From Nocardioides astragali (GTDB lineage: Bacteria > Actinomycetota > Actinomycetes > Propionibacteriales > Nocardioidaceae): 64,000 bases of DNA. The translations under genes were made by a program, and so were the position numbers. The notes below the pieces were generated by a model. It did no database searches. It worked only from the letters and a program-made list of their open reading frames with translations, and was not told the origin of the DNA. Positions 27,723 to 36,659 of the stretch are shown one piece after another (position 1 is the first letter of the stretch; each line of letters starts with the position of its first letter). Location: assembly GCF_024436375.1 (NCBI RefSeq), contig NZ_JAFMZM010000005.1:248001-312000 (forward strand). Reading direction: 5' to 3'.

Positions 27723-28586
27723 TCAGATGAGCGGCAGGCGCTTCTGGCTGCGCGGGAGGTGCTCGTAGCCCAGCCGTACGGCGCTCTCGAGGCGCTCGGG
27801 GTCCCACGGCCACTCGCCCTGGGCCAGGGCCTGCGACTGGGGCACGCCGCGCGAGGCGAGGTCGCGGATGGTCTCGGCGATCACCCCGAGCTCGATGCGC
27901 TGGTCCTGGACGAAGTCCTTGTCGACCACCTGCCCGTGCCCCGGCACCACGACGGTGGCGTCGGTCATCAGCCCGATCACGAGGTCGAGGGTGGTGGGCC
28001 ACTCCAGGGGCCAGGAGTCGTCGCCGATGAAGGGCGGGTCGGACTCCTCGACCAGGTCACCGCCCAGGACCACGTCGGCGTCGGGGATGCGGACGACGAG
28101 GTCGCCGGCGGTGTGCCCACGTCCCGGGTGGATGAGCTCGACGGCCCGGTCGCCCAGGTCGAGCTGCACCGCGGAGGAGAAGGTGTGGGTGGGCAGATGG
28201 AGCGTCGTGGCGAGGATCTCCTCGCGCCGCGGGTGGTCGGGCTGCTGGCCGTAGCTCTCGAAGGTGCGGCCGGCCGACTCCTCGATGTGGTCGCGCGCCC
28301 ACTCGGTCGCGTGGATCGGCACGTCGCCGAACTGCTCCACCATCGTGGCGTTGCCGAAGTGGTGGTCCCAGTGCTCGTGGGTGTTGACCAGGCCCGTCAG
28401 CGGTCCCGCACCGAGTCGTCGTACGTCGTCGGCGACGACGCGCGCCTGCGCGGCCGACCCGTGGGTGTCGACCATGAGCAGGCCGTCGGAGCCGCCGATG
28501 AGGGTGATGTTGACGTGCATCCAGTCGTAGTGGGCCACCCAGACCCGCGGCGCCACCTCCTGGAAGCGTGGGGTGAGGTCGGGCAT
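27723..28586 (-). CDS. MBL fold metallo-hydrolase
   Basis: The 287-aa protein has the metallo-beta-lactamase signature HEHWDHHFGN (HxHxDH variant), then HPGRGHTAGDLVV (third His), VVLGGDLVEE (bridging Asp) and VVPGHGQVVD (last His). The metal site is therefore complete. The group is the broad quinoprotein/glyoxalase II-like family; substrate unknown. The start at 28586 is chosen because the open frame upstream enters the hrcA promoter. It is divergent from hrcA. Confidence 0.9.
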   Translation of the reverse strand: MPDLTPRFQEVAPRVWVAHYDWMHVNITLIGGSDGLLMVDTHGSAAQARVVADDVRRLGAGPLTGLVNTHEHWDHHFGNATMVEQFGDVPIHATEWARDHIEESAGRTFESYGQQPDHPRREEILATTLHLPTHTFSSAVQLDLGDRAVELIHPGRGHTAGDLVVRIPDADVVLGGDLVEESDPPFIGDDSWPLEWPTTLDLVIGLMTDATVVVPGHGQVVDKDFVQDQRIELGVIAETIRDLASRGVPQSQALAQGEWPWDPERLESAVRLGYEHLPRSQKRLPLI

Positions 28587-28615
28587 GTCCGCGAGCCTAC
28601 GGACTCCTAGTAGTC

Positions 28616-28642
28616 TTGGCACTCAGTGTGAACGAGTGCCAA
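28616..28642 (+). promoter_or_regulatory. CIRCE operator of hrcA-dnaJ
   Basis: The inverted repeat ttggcactc-N9-gagtgccaa is a perfect palindrome with nine-base spacing, differing from the canonical TTAGCACTC-N9-GAGTGCTAA at one position per arm. It is located 36 bases before hrcA. HrcA repressor binds CIRCE and releases it on heat stress. A possible -10, TAGTCT (28611-28616), abuts it. Confidence 0.92.
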
Positions 28643-28678
28643 TCCCAAGCCAGATCGAGTCCAGCGAGGAGGGCCGCC

Positions 28679-29697
28679 GTGGTCGACGACCGCAAGCTCG
28701 ACGTGCTGCGCGCGATCGTCGAGGACTACGTCGCCACCGAGGAGCCCGTGGGCTCCAAGGCGCTGGTCGAGAGGCACGGTCTCGGCGTGTCGCCGGCGAC
28801 CGTCCGCAACGACATGGCGGTGCTGGAGGAGGAGGGCTACATCCACCAGCCCCACACCAGCGCCGGCCGGATCCCGACCGACAAGGGCTACCGCCTCTTC
28901 GTCGACAAGCTCGCCACGCTCAAGCCGATGAGCGCGGCCGAGCGCCGGGCGATCGCGACCCTTCTCGACGGTGCCGTCGACGTGGACGACGTGGTGCAGA
29001 AGTCGGTGCGGCTGCTCAGCCAGCTGACCCACCAGGTCGCGATCGTGCAATACCCCACGCTCTCCCACTCGACCGTGCGCCACGTCGAGCTCGTCGCGCT
29101 GACACCGACCCGCGTGATGGTGATCCTGATCCTCAGCAGCGGCCGGGTCGAGCAGCGCCTCGTCGAGCTGGACGAGCCGATCACCGACACCGACCTCGCC
29201 GAGATCCGGGCCGCGGTCAACCAGGCGAGCGCCGGCGTGCAGATCGCGGCGGCCGCGGCCGGGCTGGTCGACCTGCCCGACGCCGTACGTCCCGAGCAGG
29301 CGGCGCCCGCCCGCGCCGTGGCCAGCGTGCTCACGGAGGCCATGTCCGACCACCGCAGCGACGAGCGCGTCGCGGTGAGCGGCACCGCCAACCTGGCCCG
29401 CTACGGCGACTTCGACACAGCCGTACGCCCTCTCCTGGAGGCACTGGAGGAGCACGTGGTGCTGCTCAAGCTGCTGGGGGAGTCGGGCAGTGACGCTGTG
29501 ACTGTCCGCATCGGCCACGAAGGCCCCTACTCCGAGCTCGCCGCGACCAGCGTGGTGACCACCGGCTACGGCCCGCAGCAGTTCCACCTCGGCTCCCTGG
29601 GCGTGGTCGGACCGACCCGCATGGACTACCCCGGATCCATGGCAGCCGTGCGCGCCGTCGCGCGCTACGTCTCCCGGATCCTCGATGAAGGAAACCA

Positions 29698-29701
<4 letters not shown>
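28679..29701 (+). CDS. hrcA: Heat-inducible transcriptional repressor HrcA
   Basis: The 340-aa repressor starts with a winged helix: RKLDVLRAIVEDYVATEEPVGSKALVERHGLGVSPATVRNDMAVLEEEGYIHQPHTSAGRIPTDKGYR spans the hallmark region. A GAF-like sensor domain follows (about 100-330), ending with GPTRMDYPGSMAAVRAVARYVSRIL. It represses chaperone genes by binding CIRCE. The GTG at 28679 is fixed by the family N-terminus and a GAGGAGG ribosome-binding site eight bases upstream. Its stop overlaps the dnaJ GTG by four bases (GTGA), so translation is coupled. Confidence 0.97.
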
Positions 29702-30855
<1,154 letters not shown>

Positions 30856-30858
30856 GCG

Positions 30859-31599
30859 GTGTCGCTGCCGGTCCACCTCGTCGACTCGCTGGCGGGCGCC
30901 GTCCCCGGCTCCCTCGTCGAGGTGACCGGCGACGAGGCCCACCACGCCGTCGCCGTACGACGACTCCGCGAGGGTGAGCCGGTCGTGCTGACCGACGGCC
31001 TCGGGACCTCGGCCACCGGCGAGGTGGCGGCCACCGGCAAGCGGGTCTTCTCGGTCCGCGTCGGGACGGTCGACCAGGATCCTCGGCCGGACCCCGCGAT
31101 CACGGTCGTGCAGGCCCTGCCCAAGGGCGAGCGCGGCGAGCTCGCCGTCGAGGTGCTCACCGAGGTCGGCGTCGACCGGATCGTGCCGTGGGCGGCGTCC
31201 CGCTCGGTCGCGGTCTGGAAGGGCGAGCGGGCCGTCAAGTCCCACGCCAAGTGGCAGGCCACCGCCCGGGAGGCCGCCAAGCAGTCTCGCCGCTCGTGGC
31301 TGCCGACCGTCTCGCCGCTCGCCTCGACTGCGGACCTCGCGGCGCTGGTCGCCGAGGCCGACCTCGCCGTGGTGCTGCACGAGGACGCAACCGCTGCGCT
31401 CAGCGCCGTCGACGTACCCGCGTCCGGCCGCATCGTCGTCGTGGTCGGCCCGGAGGGCGGGATCGCACCCGAGGAGCTCGCCTCGCTCGCTGACGCGGGG
31501 GCGCGGAGCGTACGGCTCGGCGCCGAGGTGCTGCGGACCTCCACGGCGGGCGTCGTCGCGGTCGGCGCGCTGCTGTCGCGCACCGGTCGCTGGGCGTGA
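30859..31599 (+). CDS. rsmE: 16S rRNA (uracil1498-N3)-methyltransferase RsmE
   Basis: The 246-aa SPOUT methyltransferase modifies U1498 of 16S rRNA using SAM. It opens with a PUA-like domain, where the family motif is VTGDEAHHAVAVRRLREGEPV. The knotted domain includes KWQATAREAAKQSRRSWLP (the conserved EAAxQS-R) and VVVGPEGGIAPEELASL, then VRLGAEVLRTSTAGVVAVGAL, the SAM-binding knot. The GTG at 30859 is three bases after the dnaJ stop, making hrcA-dnaJ-rsmE a single operon. A large palindrome follows. Confidence 0.95.
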   Translation: MSLPVHLVDSLAGAVPGSLVEVTGDEAHHAVAVRRLREGEPVVLTDGLGTSATGEVAATGKRVFSVRVGTVDQDPRPDPAITVVQALPKGERGELAVEVLTEVGVDRIVPWAASRSVAVWKGERAVKSHAKWQATAREAAKQSRRSWLPTVSPLASTADLAALVAEADLAVVLHEDATAALSAVDVPASGRIVVVVGPEGGIAPEELASLADAGARSVRLGAEVLRTSTAGVVAVGALLSRTGRWA

Positions 31600-31645
31600 G
31601 CGCCGACCTCGTCGAGGGCCATTGGCCCGCTGTCGTGCGGTACTC

Positions 31646-31709
31646 GGTCCACAGCACCAGCTTCCTGCGATGGACGCGCACCGAACGCAGGAAGCTGGTG
31701 CTCAGGACC
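31646..31709. repeat. Long palindrome downstream of rsmE
   Basis: Perfect 16-bp arms, gcaccagcttcctgcg (31654-31669) and its complement at 31686-31701, are separated by a 16-base loop. Outer ggtcc/ggacc arms add five more pairs. It sits between convergent rsmE and the GerMN/Gmad2 gene. It may terminate both or be a dispersed palindromic element; no T-run is present. It is unrelated in sequence to the other two palindromes in the window. Confidence 0.8.
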
Positions 31710-31720
31710 AAGCACGCGAC

Positions 31721-32770
31721 TCAGTCGACGATGGTGATCCGGCGGGAGTCGGTGTGGAAGCGGGCCTCGCCTGACGGGTCGTCGGTGCGGGAGGTCACCA
31801 GGTAGTCGCCCGGCGGAACATCGGTGAGGTCGAAGGTCACCTCGAACGGGAACAGCTTGTCCTCGTAGGTGCCCGCGATAGCCGGCTCCATCTGGACGAT
31901 CTCCACGACTCCCTCGTGGCGCTGGATCTCCGTGACGATGTTGCCCTCGTAGGAGTTGCCGAGTCCCTTCACGGTGAAGGGGTCGTCGTTGTCGACGGTC
32001 GCTCCGTCGGACGGGTCGGAGAGGGACACGTGAGCGAGCACCTCCAGGTCGGAGCCCTCCGCCAACGGCTCCGAGGTCGGGACGCCGAGAACCTGGTCGG
32101 TGATCTCGTTGTAGAGCAGGAAGCGGACAGGAAGCCGCTCCTGGACCGCAGCCTGCGCGGTCCGGATGACCTGCTCGACAGCGAGCTCGGCCTCGGCCTG
32201 CGACAACGTGCCGCGGCTGCGAAGATCGGTCTCGGGATCCCCCGCGAACGGACTGGCGGCGAGCGAGATCTCGATGACCCCTTCGTCGTAGTCGACGATG
32301 GCGCCCGCCCAGGTCGTCTCCGGCCACGGCACCCAATAGTCCGGGTCGAGCGGAGCCAGCGAACGATCGTCCTGTCCCCGGCCGATCGCCGCGTCGACCG
32401 CGACTTGCAGTGGGTCACCGGCCAAGGGGCGGAACTCGCGGTAGAGCCGTGGTCCGTCCGGCGTGTCACCCAGGTAGTAGACGGGCCTTGCTCGTGGCTC
32501 CTGCTCGGGCCGCGGGCCATTGGTCGCGGTCGTTCGCGTGGGCGTCGGCTCAGCCGGGTCGGGATCCTCGCTCCGCGGCGTACCGCCCGTGGTCAGCGCC
32601 AGCGCGGTCACCACGGACGCCGCGACGAGAGCGACGCCGCCGGTGGCCCACCAGCCCCGGCTCGTACGCCGGCCGCCGGAGGTCGCGGAACGGATCGCGT
32701 CCAGCCGGTCGCCCGGCTCGACGCCGTCGGCCACCTCGCGCAGCATCTCGCGCACCGGGTCGTCACTCAT
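31721..32770 (-). CDS. Membrane protein with GerMN and Gmad2 domains, candidate anti-sigma partner
   Basis: The 349-aa protein has a cytoplasmic N-terminus (about 1-45, SDDPVREMLREVADGVEPGDRL), one membrane helix (about 46-65, WWATGGVALVAASVVTALAL), a Pro/Thr linker, a GerMN domain (about 95-230, ARPVYYLGDTPDGPRLYREF) and a C-terminal Gmad2 immunoglobulin-like domain (about 245-345, VSLSDPSDGATVDNDDPFTVKG). GerMN and Gmad2 were first described in spore germination proteins but also occur in non-sporulating actinomycetes. Its ATG overlaps the stop of the ECF sigma factor gene by four bases, and the topology is that of an anti-sigma factor, so it may hold the sigma factor in response to an envelope signal. 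That role is inference. It is paralogous to the lipoprotein at 33374-34336. Confidence 0.85.
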   Translation of the reverse strand: MSDDPVREMLREVADGVEPGDRLDAIRSATSGGRRTSRGWWATGGVALVAASVVTALALTTGGTPRSEDPDPAEPTPTRTTATNGPRPEQEPRARPVYYLGDTPDGPRLYREFRPLAGDPLQVAVDAAIGRGQDDRSLAPLDPDYWVPWPETTWAGAIVDYDEGVIEISLAASPFAGDPETDLRSRGTLSQAEAELAVEQVIRTAQAAVQERLPVRFLLYNEITDQVLGVPTSEPLAEGSDLEVLAHVSLSDPSDGATVDNDDPFTVKGLGNSYEGNIVTEIQRHEGVVEIVQMEPAIAGTYEDKLFPFEVTFDLTDVPPGDYLVTSRTDDPSGEARFHTDSRRITIVD

Positions 32771-33336
32771 GACGGCTCCTCCCACCAGTCGCCGAGCAGG
32801 TCTCGTAGTGCGGCGCTGCCCCGATGGGCGTGGGCCTTGACCGCGCCGCGCGAGATCCCCAGCGCGTCGGCGATCTGCGCCTCGGACCAGTCCAGGTAGT
32901 AGCGCAGCACCAGCACCTCCCGCTGCCGGTCGGAGAGCTGCAGCAGCGCGTGCCGCACGGCGTCGCGCCGCGCTCCGCCGACGGTCGGTCCCTCGAACGA
33001 GCCCTCGCTGAGGGCACTCGAGCGCGCGTGCCGGTCCACCACGACCCGGTGCCGCAGGGTCGAACGCGAGCGGTTGACCACGGCCTGGCGCAGGTAGGCC
33101 AGTGCCTTGTCCGGGTCGCGCAGCCGCGACCAGTGCCCGTGCATCGCCACGAAGGCGTCCTGGACGACGTCCTCGGCGGACGCCTGGTCGTGCACCAGCA
33201 GCACGGAGAGCCGGACCAGCTGGCGCCAGTGAGCGGCGTACAGCTGCTCGACGGCCGCGTCGGCGTCGCGGCCGGTGAGGTCCGGGTGTCCGGTCACCTG
33301 CACCCTCCCGCGACGCGGCTTGGTCTGGATGGTCAC
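32767..33336 (-). CDS. ECF-type RNA polymerase sigma factor (SigE family)
   Basis: The 189-aa sigma factor has region 2 (about 28-95: LYAAHWRQLVRLSVLLVHDQASAEDVVQDAFVAMHGHW, then a YLRQAVVNRSRSTLR segment). Region 4 (about 128-180) reads LLQLSDRQREVLVLRYYLDWSEAQIADALGISRGAVKAHAHRG. It would direct polymerase to a small set of promoters, probably in response to the membrane protein encoded downstream, with which it overlaps by four bases. The GTG at 33336 is the likely start. The upstream lipoprotein gene ends 37 bases away in the same direction, so all three genes may be one operon. Confidence 0.92.
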   Translation of the reverse strand: MTIQTKPRRGRVQVTGHPDLTGRDADAAVEQLYAAHWRQLVRLSVLLVHDQASAEDVVQDAFVAMHGHWSRLRDPDKALAYLRQAVVNRSRSTLRHRVVVDRHARSSALSEGSFEGPTVGGARRDAVRHALLQLSDRQREVLVLRYYLDWSEAQIADALGISRGAVKAHAHRGSAALRDLLGDWWEEPS

Positions 33337-33373
33337 ACGAGTTGGACGCGCGGACCGGGGAGTCGGTTGACAG

Positions 33374-34336
33374 CTACTGCACGGTGATCGTCTTGGTGTC
33401 GATCGCCGGGCCGTGGCCCTCGGTGCCGCCGCTGGGGTCGTCGGTCTCGCACTGGACGACGACCTCGCCGGTGACGCCGTCCAGCGGGAGCTCGACCTCG
33501 AACGGGAACAGTCGGTCCTCCATCCAGCCCTCGGACTGATAGCCCTCGAGCGCGACCTCCTGGCCGCCCGCGATGAGACGGCACGGGCCGGAGGCCTCGA
33601 AGGAGTTGGCCACCCCGGTGACCGTCAGGGTGTCGCCGGTGACGGTGGCGCCCTCCTCGGGCGAGGTGATGTTGACGAGGTTGAGGGTCTCGAGGGCGCT
33701 GGCCTGCTCGTGCTGCACGTCGGTGGGCAGCCCGAGGAGCCGGAAGTCGGTGCCGCCGCGCTTGACGAGGATCGGCACCCGCTCCTGCTGCACGCCCTGG
33801 AGGGTGTAGACCAGCTGCTGCATCGCCAGCCGCGCGTCGCGCCTCGTCATCCCGTCGGGACGCTCGGTGAACCCGTCGCCGGGGATCTGCACCAGCAGGA
33901 CGCCGTCGGAGGCGCCGACGTCGGCGACCTCCACCTCTGGCCACAGCGTGCGGTAGTCGGGGTCGTCGGGCTGGCCGCCGCCCATCACGAGCCGAGCGGC
34001 CTCGGTGAGCGGGTTGCCCTGCACCCGGTGGAACTCGCGGAAGAGCCGCGGTTCACCGCCCGGGCCGTCGCCGACCCAGTAGATCGGGACGGCGGTGCCG
34101 CCGTCGTCGGCGGGCGACTCGGCCGGGGACTCGGCCGGGGACTCGGCCGGCTCGGAGGGCGGGGGAGTCTTCGGGGTCTTCGGGCTCTGCTTGCCGGGCT
34201 CGCGCGCCTCGCCGGACGTCGGCACGGTCTCGTCGCTGCACGCGACCAGGGCGAGCCCGCAGGCCAGGACGGTGGCGGACACGCGCGCCCAGTGTCGGAC
34301 GGACGGACGGCGAGCGGGGAAGGTCATGTTCTTCAC
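33374..34336 (-). CDS. GerMN/Gmad2 domain lipoprotein
   Basis: The 320-aa protein has a lipoprotein signal (VLACGLALVAC, lipid-anchored Cys near residue 33). A low-complexity PAESPAESPAES linker is encoded by three 12-bp repeats. Next comes a GerMN domain (about 83-215, AVPIYWVGDGPGGEPRLFREF) and a C-terminal Gmad2 domain (about 220-318, NITSPEEGATVTGDTLTVTG). It is a paralogue of the membrane protein at 31721-32770, with the same domain pair but a lipid anchor instead of a membrane helix. It precedes the ECF sigma gene and is likely part of the same envelope-sensing unit. GTG at 34336 or ATG at 34327 could be the start. Confidence 0.87.
   Translation of the reverse strand: MKNMTFPARRPSVRHWARVSATVLACGLALVACSDETVPTSGEAREPGKQSPKTPKTPPPSEPAESPAESPAESPADDGGTAVPIYWVGDGPGGEPRLFREFHRVQGNPLTEAARLVMGGGQPDDPDYRTLWPEVEVADVGASDGVLLVQIPGDGFTERPDGMTRRDARLAMQQLVYTLQGVQQERVPILVKRGGTDFRLLGLPTDVQHEQASALETLNLVNITSPEEGATVTGDTLTVTGVANSFEASGPCRLIAGGQEVALEGYQSEGWMEDRLFPFEVELPLDGVTGEVVVQCETDDPSGGTEGHGPAIDTKTITVQ
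34116..34151 (-). repeat. Three 12-bp tandem repeats in the lipoprotein linker
   Basis: gactcggccggg repeats three times in phase, the last copy with one changed base. It encodes the ESPA repeat of the linker. Copy number is likely to vary between strains. Confidence 0.85.
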
Positions 34337-34410
34337 GGTAGTTGGACGAGCGGGTCCTGCTTCCGGTTACACGCCGCGTCGGTGTCGGTGGGGATCGCTA
34401 GGAAAGGTGC

Positions 34411-34827
34411 ATGAGCGAGTCCACCACCACCGACGAGATCGAGTCCTGGTTGCGAGAGCTCGCGACCGACCTGACGGAGCCACGCCCCGGCGAGTGCTTG
34501 CTGTGCTTCGTCGCGCGCAGCCTCGACGAGTTCGGTTGCGACAACCAGCTGCGCTTCGCCTGTCGCTTCCGCGACCTCCGTGCCCCGCGTGCGGTCGGTC
34601 TCGAGCGTCGGCTGGGTCAGAGGGGCGGCTTCTGCGACTGCGAGATCTTTCTGAACGGGTGGTCGGTCCACAGCCGCTTGTGGTCGCCGGAGCGCGAGGT
34701 GGAGCGCGAGGGCTACGCCGAGATCATCGAAGCCGAGCCGCCGGAGGAGCTGCCCCCCTGCACCGGGGTGCGGCTGGGCTCGACCCAACCGTGCGGCAAC
34801 TGGGAGCGGCGTCGCCGCGGGTGGTGA
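34411..34827 (+). CDS. DUF2695 domain-containing protein
   Basis: The 138-aa protein has the DUF2695 pattern GECLLCFVARSLDEFGCDNQLRFACRFRDLR, then GGFCDCEIFLNGW, and a C-terminal CTGVRLGSTQPCGNWERR. Several cysteines (C-L-L-C, C-D-C) suggest metal binding, though this is inference. The family is uncharacterised and common in actinomycetes. It starts at an ATG at 34411, divergent from the lipoprotein gene. No operon partner is evident apart from the HIT gene 46 bases downstream, which has its own leaderless promoter. Confidence 0.8.
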   Translation: MSESTTTDEIESWLRELATDLTEPRPGECLLCFVARSLDEFGCDNQLRFACRFRDLRAPRAVGLERRLGQRGGFCDCEIFLNGWSVHSRLWSPEREVEREGYAEIIEAEPPEELPPCTGVRLGSTQPCGNWERRRRGW

Positions 34828-34873
34828 ACGACGAACCAGCCCGCTCCGCGTCGGCAGACATTAGGCTGGGACG

Positions 34874-35227
34874 GTGAGCATTGCCGACCCCGACTGCGTC
34901 TTCTGCAAGATCGTCTCGGGGGACATCCCGGCCGACGTCCTGGGTCGCAACGAGCACGCGATCTCCTTCAAGGACCTCAATCCGCAGGCTCCCTTCCATG
35001 CCCTCGTGGTGCCGGTAGACCACTACGCCAACGCTGCCGCGTCCGCCGCAGCGGACCCGGCGATCCTCGGTCACGCCGTGGCGCTGGCCGACGAGGTCGC
35101 CAAGGCCGCCGGCAACGACGACTACCGCCTCGTCATCAACACCGGGGCCGGGGTCGGCCAGACGGTCCTCCACACCCACCTCCACGTGCTCGGCGGTGCG
35201 TCCGGCATGACCGAGTCCCTGGTCTGA
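34874..35227 (+). CDS. HIT family (histidine triad) nucleotide-binding protein
   Basis: The 117-aa protein is of the HINT branch. It starts DCVFCKIVSGDIPADVL, has FHALVVPVDHY and ends with the histidine triad HTHLHVLGG (HxHxH), the catalytic motif for hydrolysis of AMP-lysine or AMP-amide substrates. C-x2-C near the N-terminus is a frequent structural zinc site. Length is normal. TAGGCT (34862-34867) six bases before GTG suggests leaderless transcription. The stop codon is followed immediately by the copper monooxygenase-like gene. Confidence 0.93.
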   Translation: MSIADPDCVFCKIVSGDIPADVLGRNEHAISFKDLNPQAPFHALVVPVDHYANAAASAAADPAILGHAVALADEVAKAAGNDDYRLVINTGAGVGQTVLHTHLHVLGGASGMTESLV

Positions 35228-36463
35228 GTGCCCGTGTCCCCTCGACGTCGCCGCCCCGTCGCCCTCGCCGCCGCCCTGACGGTGTCCCTGGTCGCGCTGT
35301 CCGCGTGCAGCGGCAGCGACGCCTCCGACGGCGACCGGCGCGCCACGCAGCCTGCCGACGCCCCGAGCTCGGCGGCGACCGCCGGCGACGAGGCACAGGC
35401 GGCGGGGGAGGGCCACGACGGCCACTACGCCGAGCCGGCGAGGTCCAAGTCGCTGCGGGCGGGTGAGACGCGTACGACGATCGCCATGCCTGGCAGCTAC
35501 ACGCCGTCCGCGCCCTACGGCACCGGCACCGACGACTACCGCTGCTTCCTGCTGGACCCCGGGCTCGAGCGGGACACGTGGCTCACCGGCACCCACGTCC
35601 TGCCCGGCAACCCCGAGGTGGTCCACCACGTGATCCTGTTCCAGGTGCCGCCCGCGCAGGTGGCCGCGGCGGAGGCCAAGGACGACGCCGAGGAGGACGA
35701 AGGCTGGACCTGCTTCGGGGGCACCGGGCTCGACCAGTTCCAGGACGTCGACAACGCCGCCTGGATCGGCGCTTGGGCGCCGGGTGGCGAGGAGTCGGTC
35801 GTCAAACCCGGCTTCGGCGTCCGCCTCGCCAAGGGCAGCCGGGTCGTCATGCAGGTGCACTACAACCTGCTCGCCGGCCAGCAGCCCGACACCTCCGCCG
35901 CCCAGCTGCGCCTCGCCCCCGGCAAGCGCCCCTACCAGGCGCTCAGCACGATGCTGCTGCCCGCGCCGGTCGAGCTGCCCTGCCGGCCGAAGCACTCCGA
36001 CGGCGAGCTGTGCGACCGCGCCGCGGCCCTCGCGGACGTCAAGGAGCGCTTCGGAGCGGAGGGCAACACCGCGGACCTCCTCCACCTCCTCTGCGGAGGC
36101 AAGCCGAAGGCCGGTGAGGAGCAGTCCTGCGTGCGCACGTTGGGCGAGCCGCTGACGATCCACGGCGTCGCCGGCCACATGCACCTGCTGGGCCGCTCGA
36201 TCAGGATCGAGGTCAACCCCGGCACCCCCGAGGCGCGGACCGTCCTCGACATCCCCGTGTGGGACTTCGACGACCAGGGTGGGCGTCCCATCGAGCCGGT
36301 GCGCCTCGAGCCGTTCGACCAGGTGAAGGTGACCTGCAGGCACGTCCAGTGGCTCCGCGACAAGCTGCCCGCCTTCGAGGGGCAGCCCGACCGCTACGTC
36401 GTGTGGGGCGAGGGCACCACCGACGAGATGTGCCTCGGGCTGCTGCAGGTCACCCGCGGCTGA
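35228..36463 (+). CDS. Copper type II monooxygenase-like lipoprotein (PHM fold)
   Basis: The 411-aa protein has a lipoprotein signal (VSLVALSAC, Cys near residue 27), a charged linker and then a region matching peptidylglycine alpha-hydroxylating/dopamine beta-type monooxygenases. Copper ligands can be placed by eye: His133-His134 (EVVHHVILF) and His211 (MQVHYN) for one copper, His317-x-His319 (AGHMHLLG) and Met401 (DEMCLG) for the second. This is the complete ligand set of PHM (HH, H, HxH, M) with similar spacing. The enzyme would act outside the membrane using copper and a reductant such as ascorbate; the substrate is unknown. The GTG follows the HIT stop directly, with no gap. Confidence 0.85.
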   Translation: MPVSPRRRRPVALAAALTVSLVALSACSGSDASDGDRRATQPADAPSSAATAGDEAQAAGEGHDGHYAEPARSKSLRAGETRTTIAMPGSYTPSAPYGTGTDDYRCFLLDPGLERDTWLTGTHVLPGNPEVVHHVILFQVPPAQVAAAEAKDDAEEDEGWTCFGGTGLDQFQDVDNAAWIGAWAPGGEESVVKPGFGVRLAKGSRVVMQVHYNLLAGQQPDTSAAQLRLAPGKRPYQALSTMLLPAPVELPCRPKHSDGELCDRAAALADVKERFGAEGNTADLLHLLCGGKPKAGEEQSCVRTLGEPLTIHGVAGHMHLLGRSIRIEVNPGTPEARTVLDIPVWDFDDQGGRPIEPVRLEPFDQVKVTCRHVQWLRDKLPAFEGQPDRYVVWGEGTTDEMCLGLLQVTRG

Positions 36464-36470
36464 CCGCCGT

Positions 36471-36563
36471 TGCCTGTTCATCATGGGATGTCGGTGAGCC
36501 TGCACTTCCCCGGGTCAATTGACCGAGGGAAGTGCGGATTCGGCGACATCCCATGGTGGACCG
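36471..36563. repeat. Palindromic intergenic repeat, copy 2
   Basis: This is the second copy of the 93-bp palindrome found at 1756-1848. Its centre is the perfect palindrome ggtcaattgacc, flanked by gcacttccc and gggaagtgc, with outer arms catgggatgtcg and cgacatcccatg. It lies between the copper monooxygenase-like gene and phoH, both on the plus strand. Confidence 0.85.
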
Positions 36564-36659
36564 ACAGCGTCACGCTCAATCAAGTGGGCCGGACGCGGAC
36601 TGCTCGGTAGCATGGAGGGGCTCTGCCACCGACCCGGAAGGCCGCCCGTCACGGGCCTC

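Noticed and set aside
36519..36659. Longer phoH start at 36519
   Set aside because: The extra codons run through the 93-bp palindromic repeat and a putative -10 box; the frame at copy 1 of the repeat gives a nearly identical peptide unrelated to PhoH.
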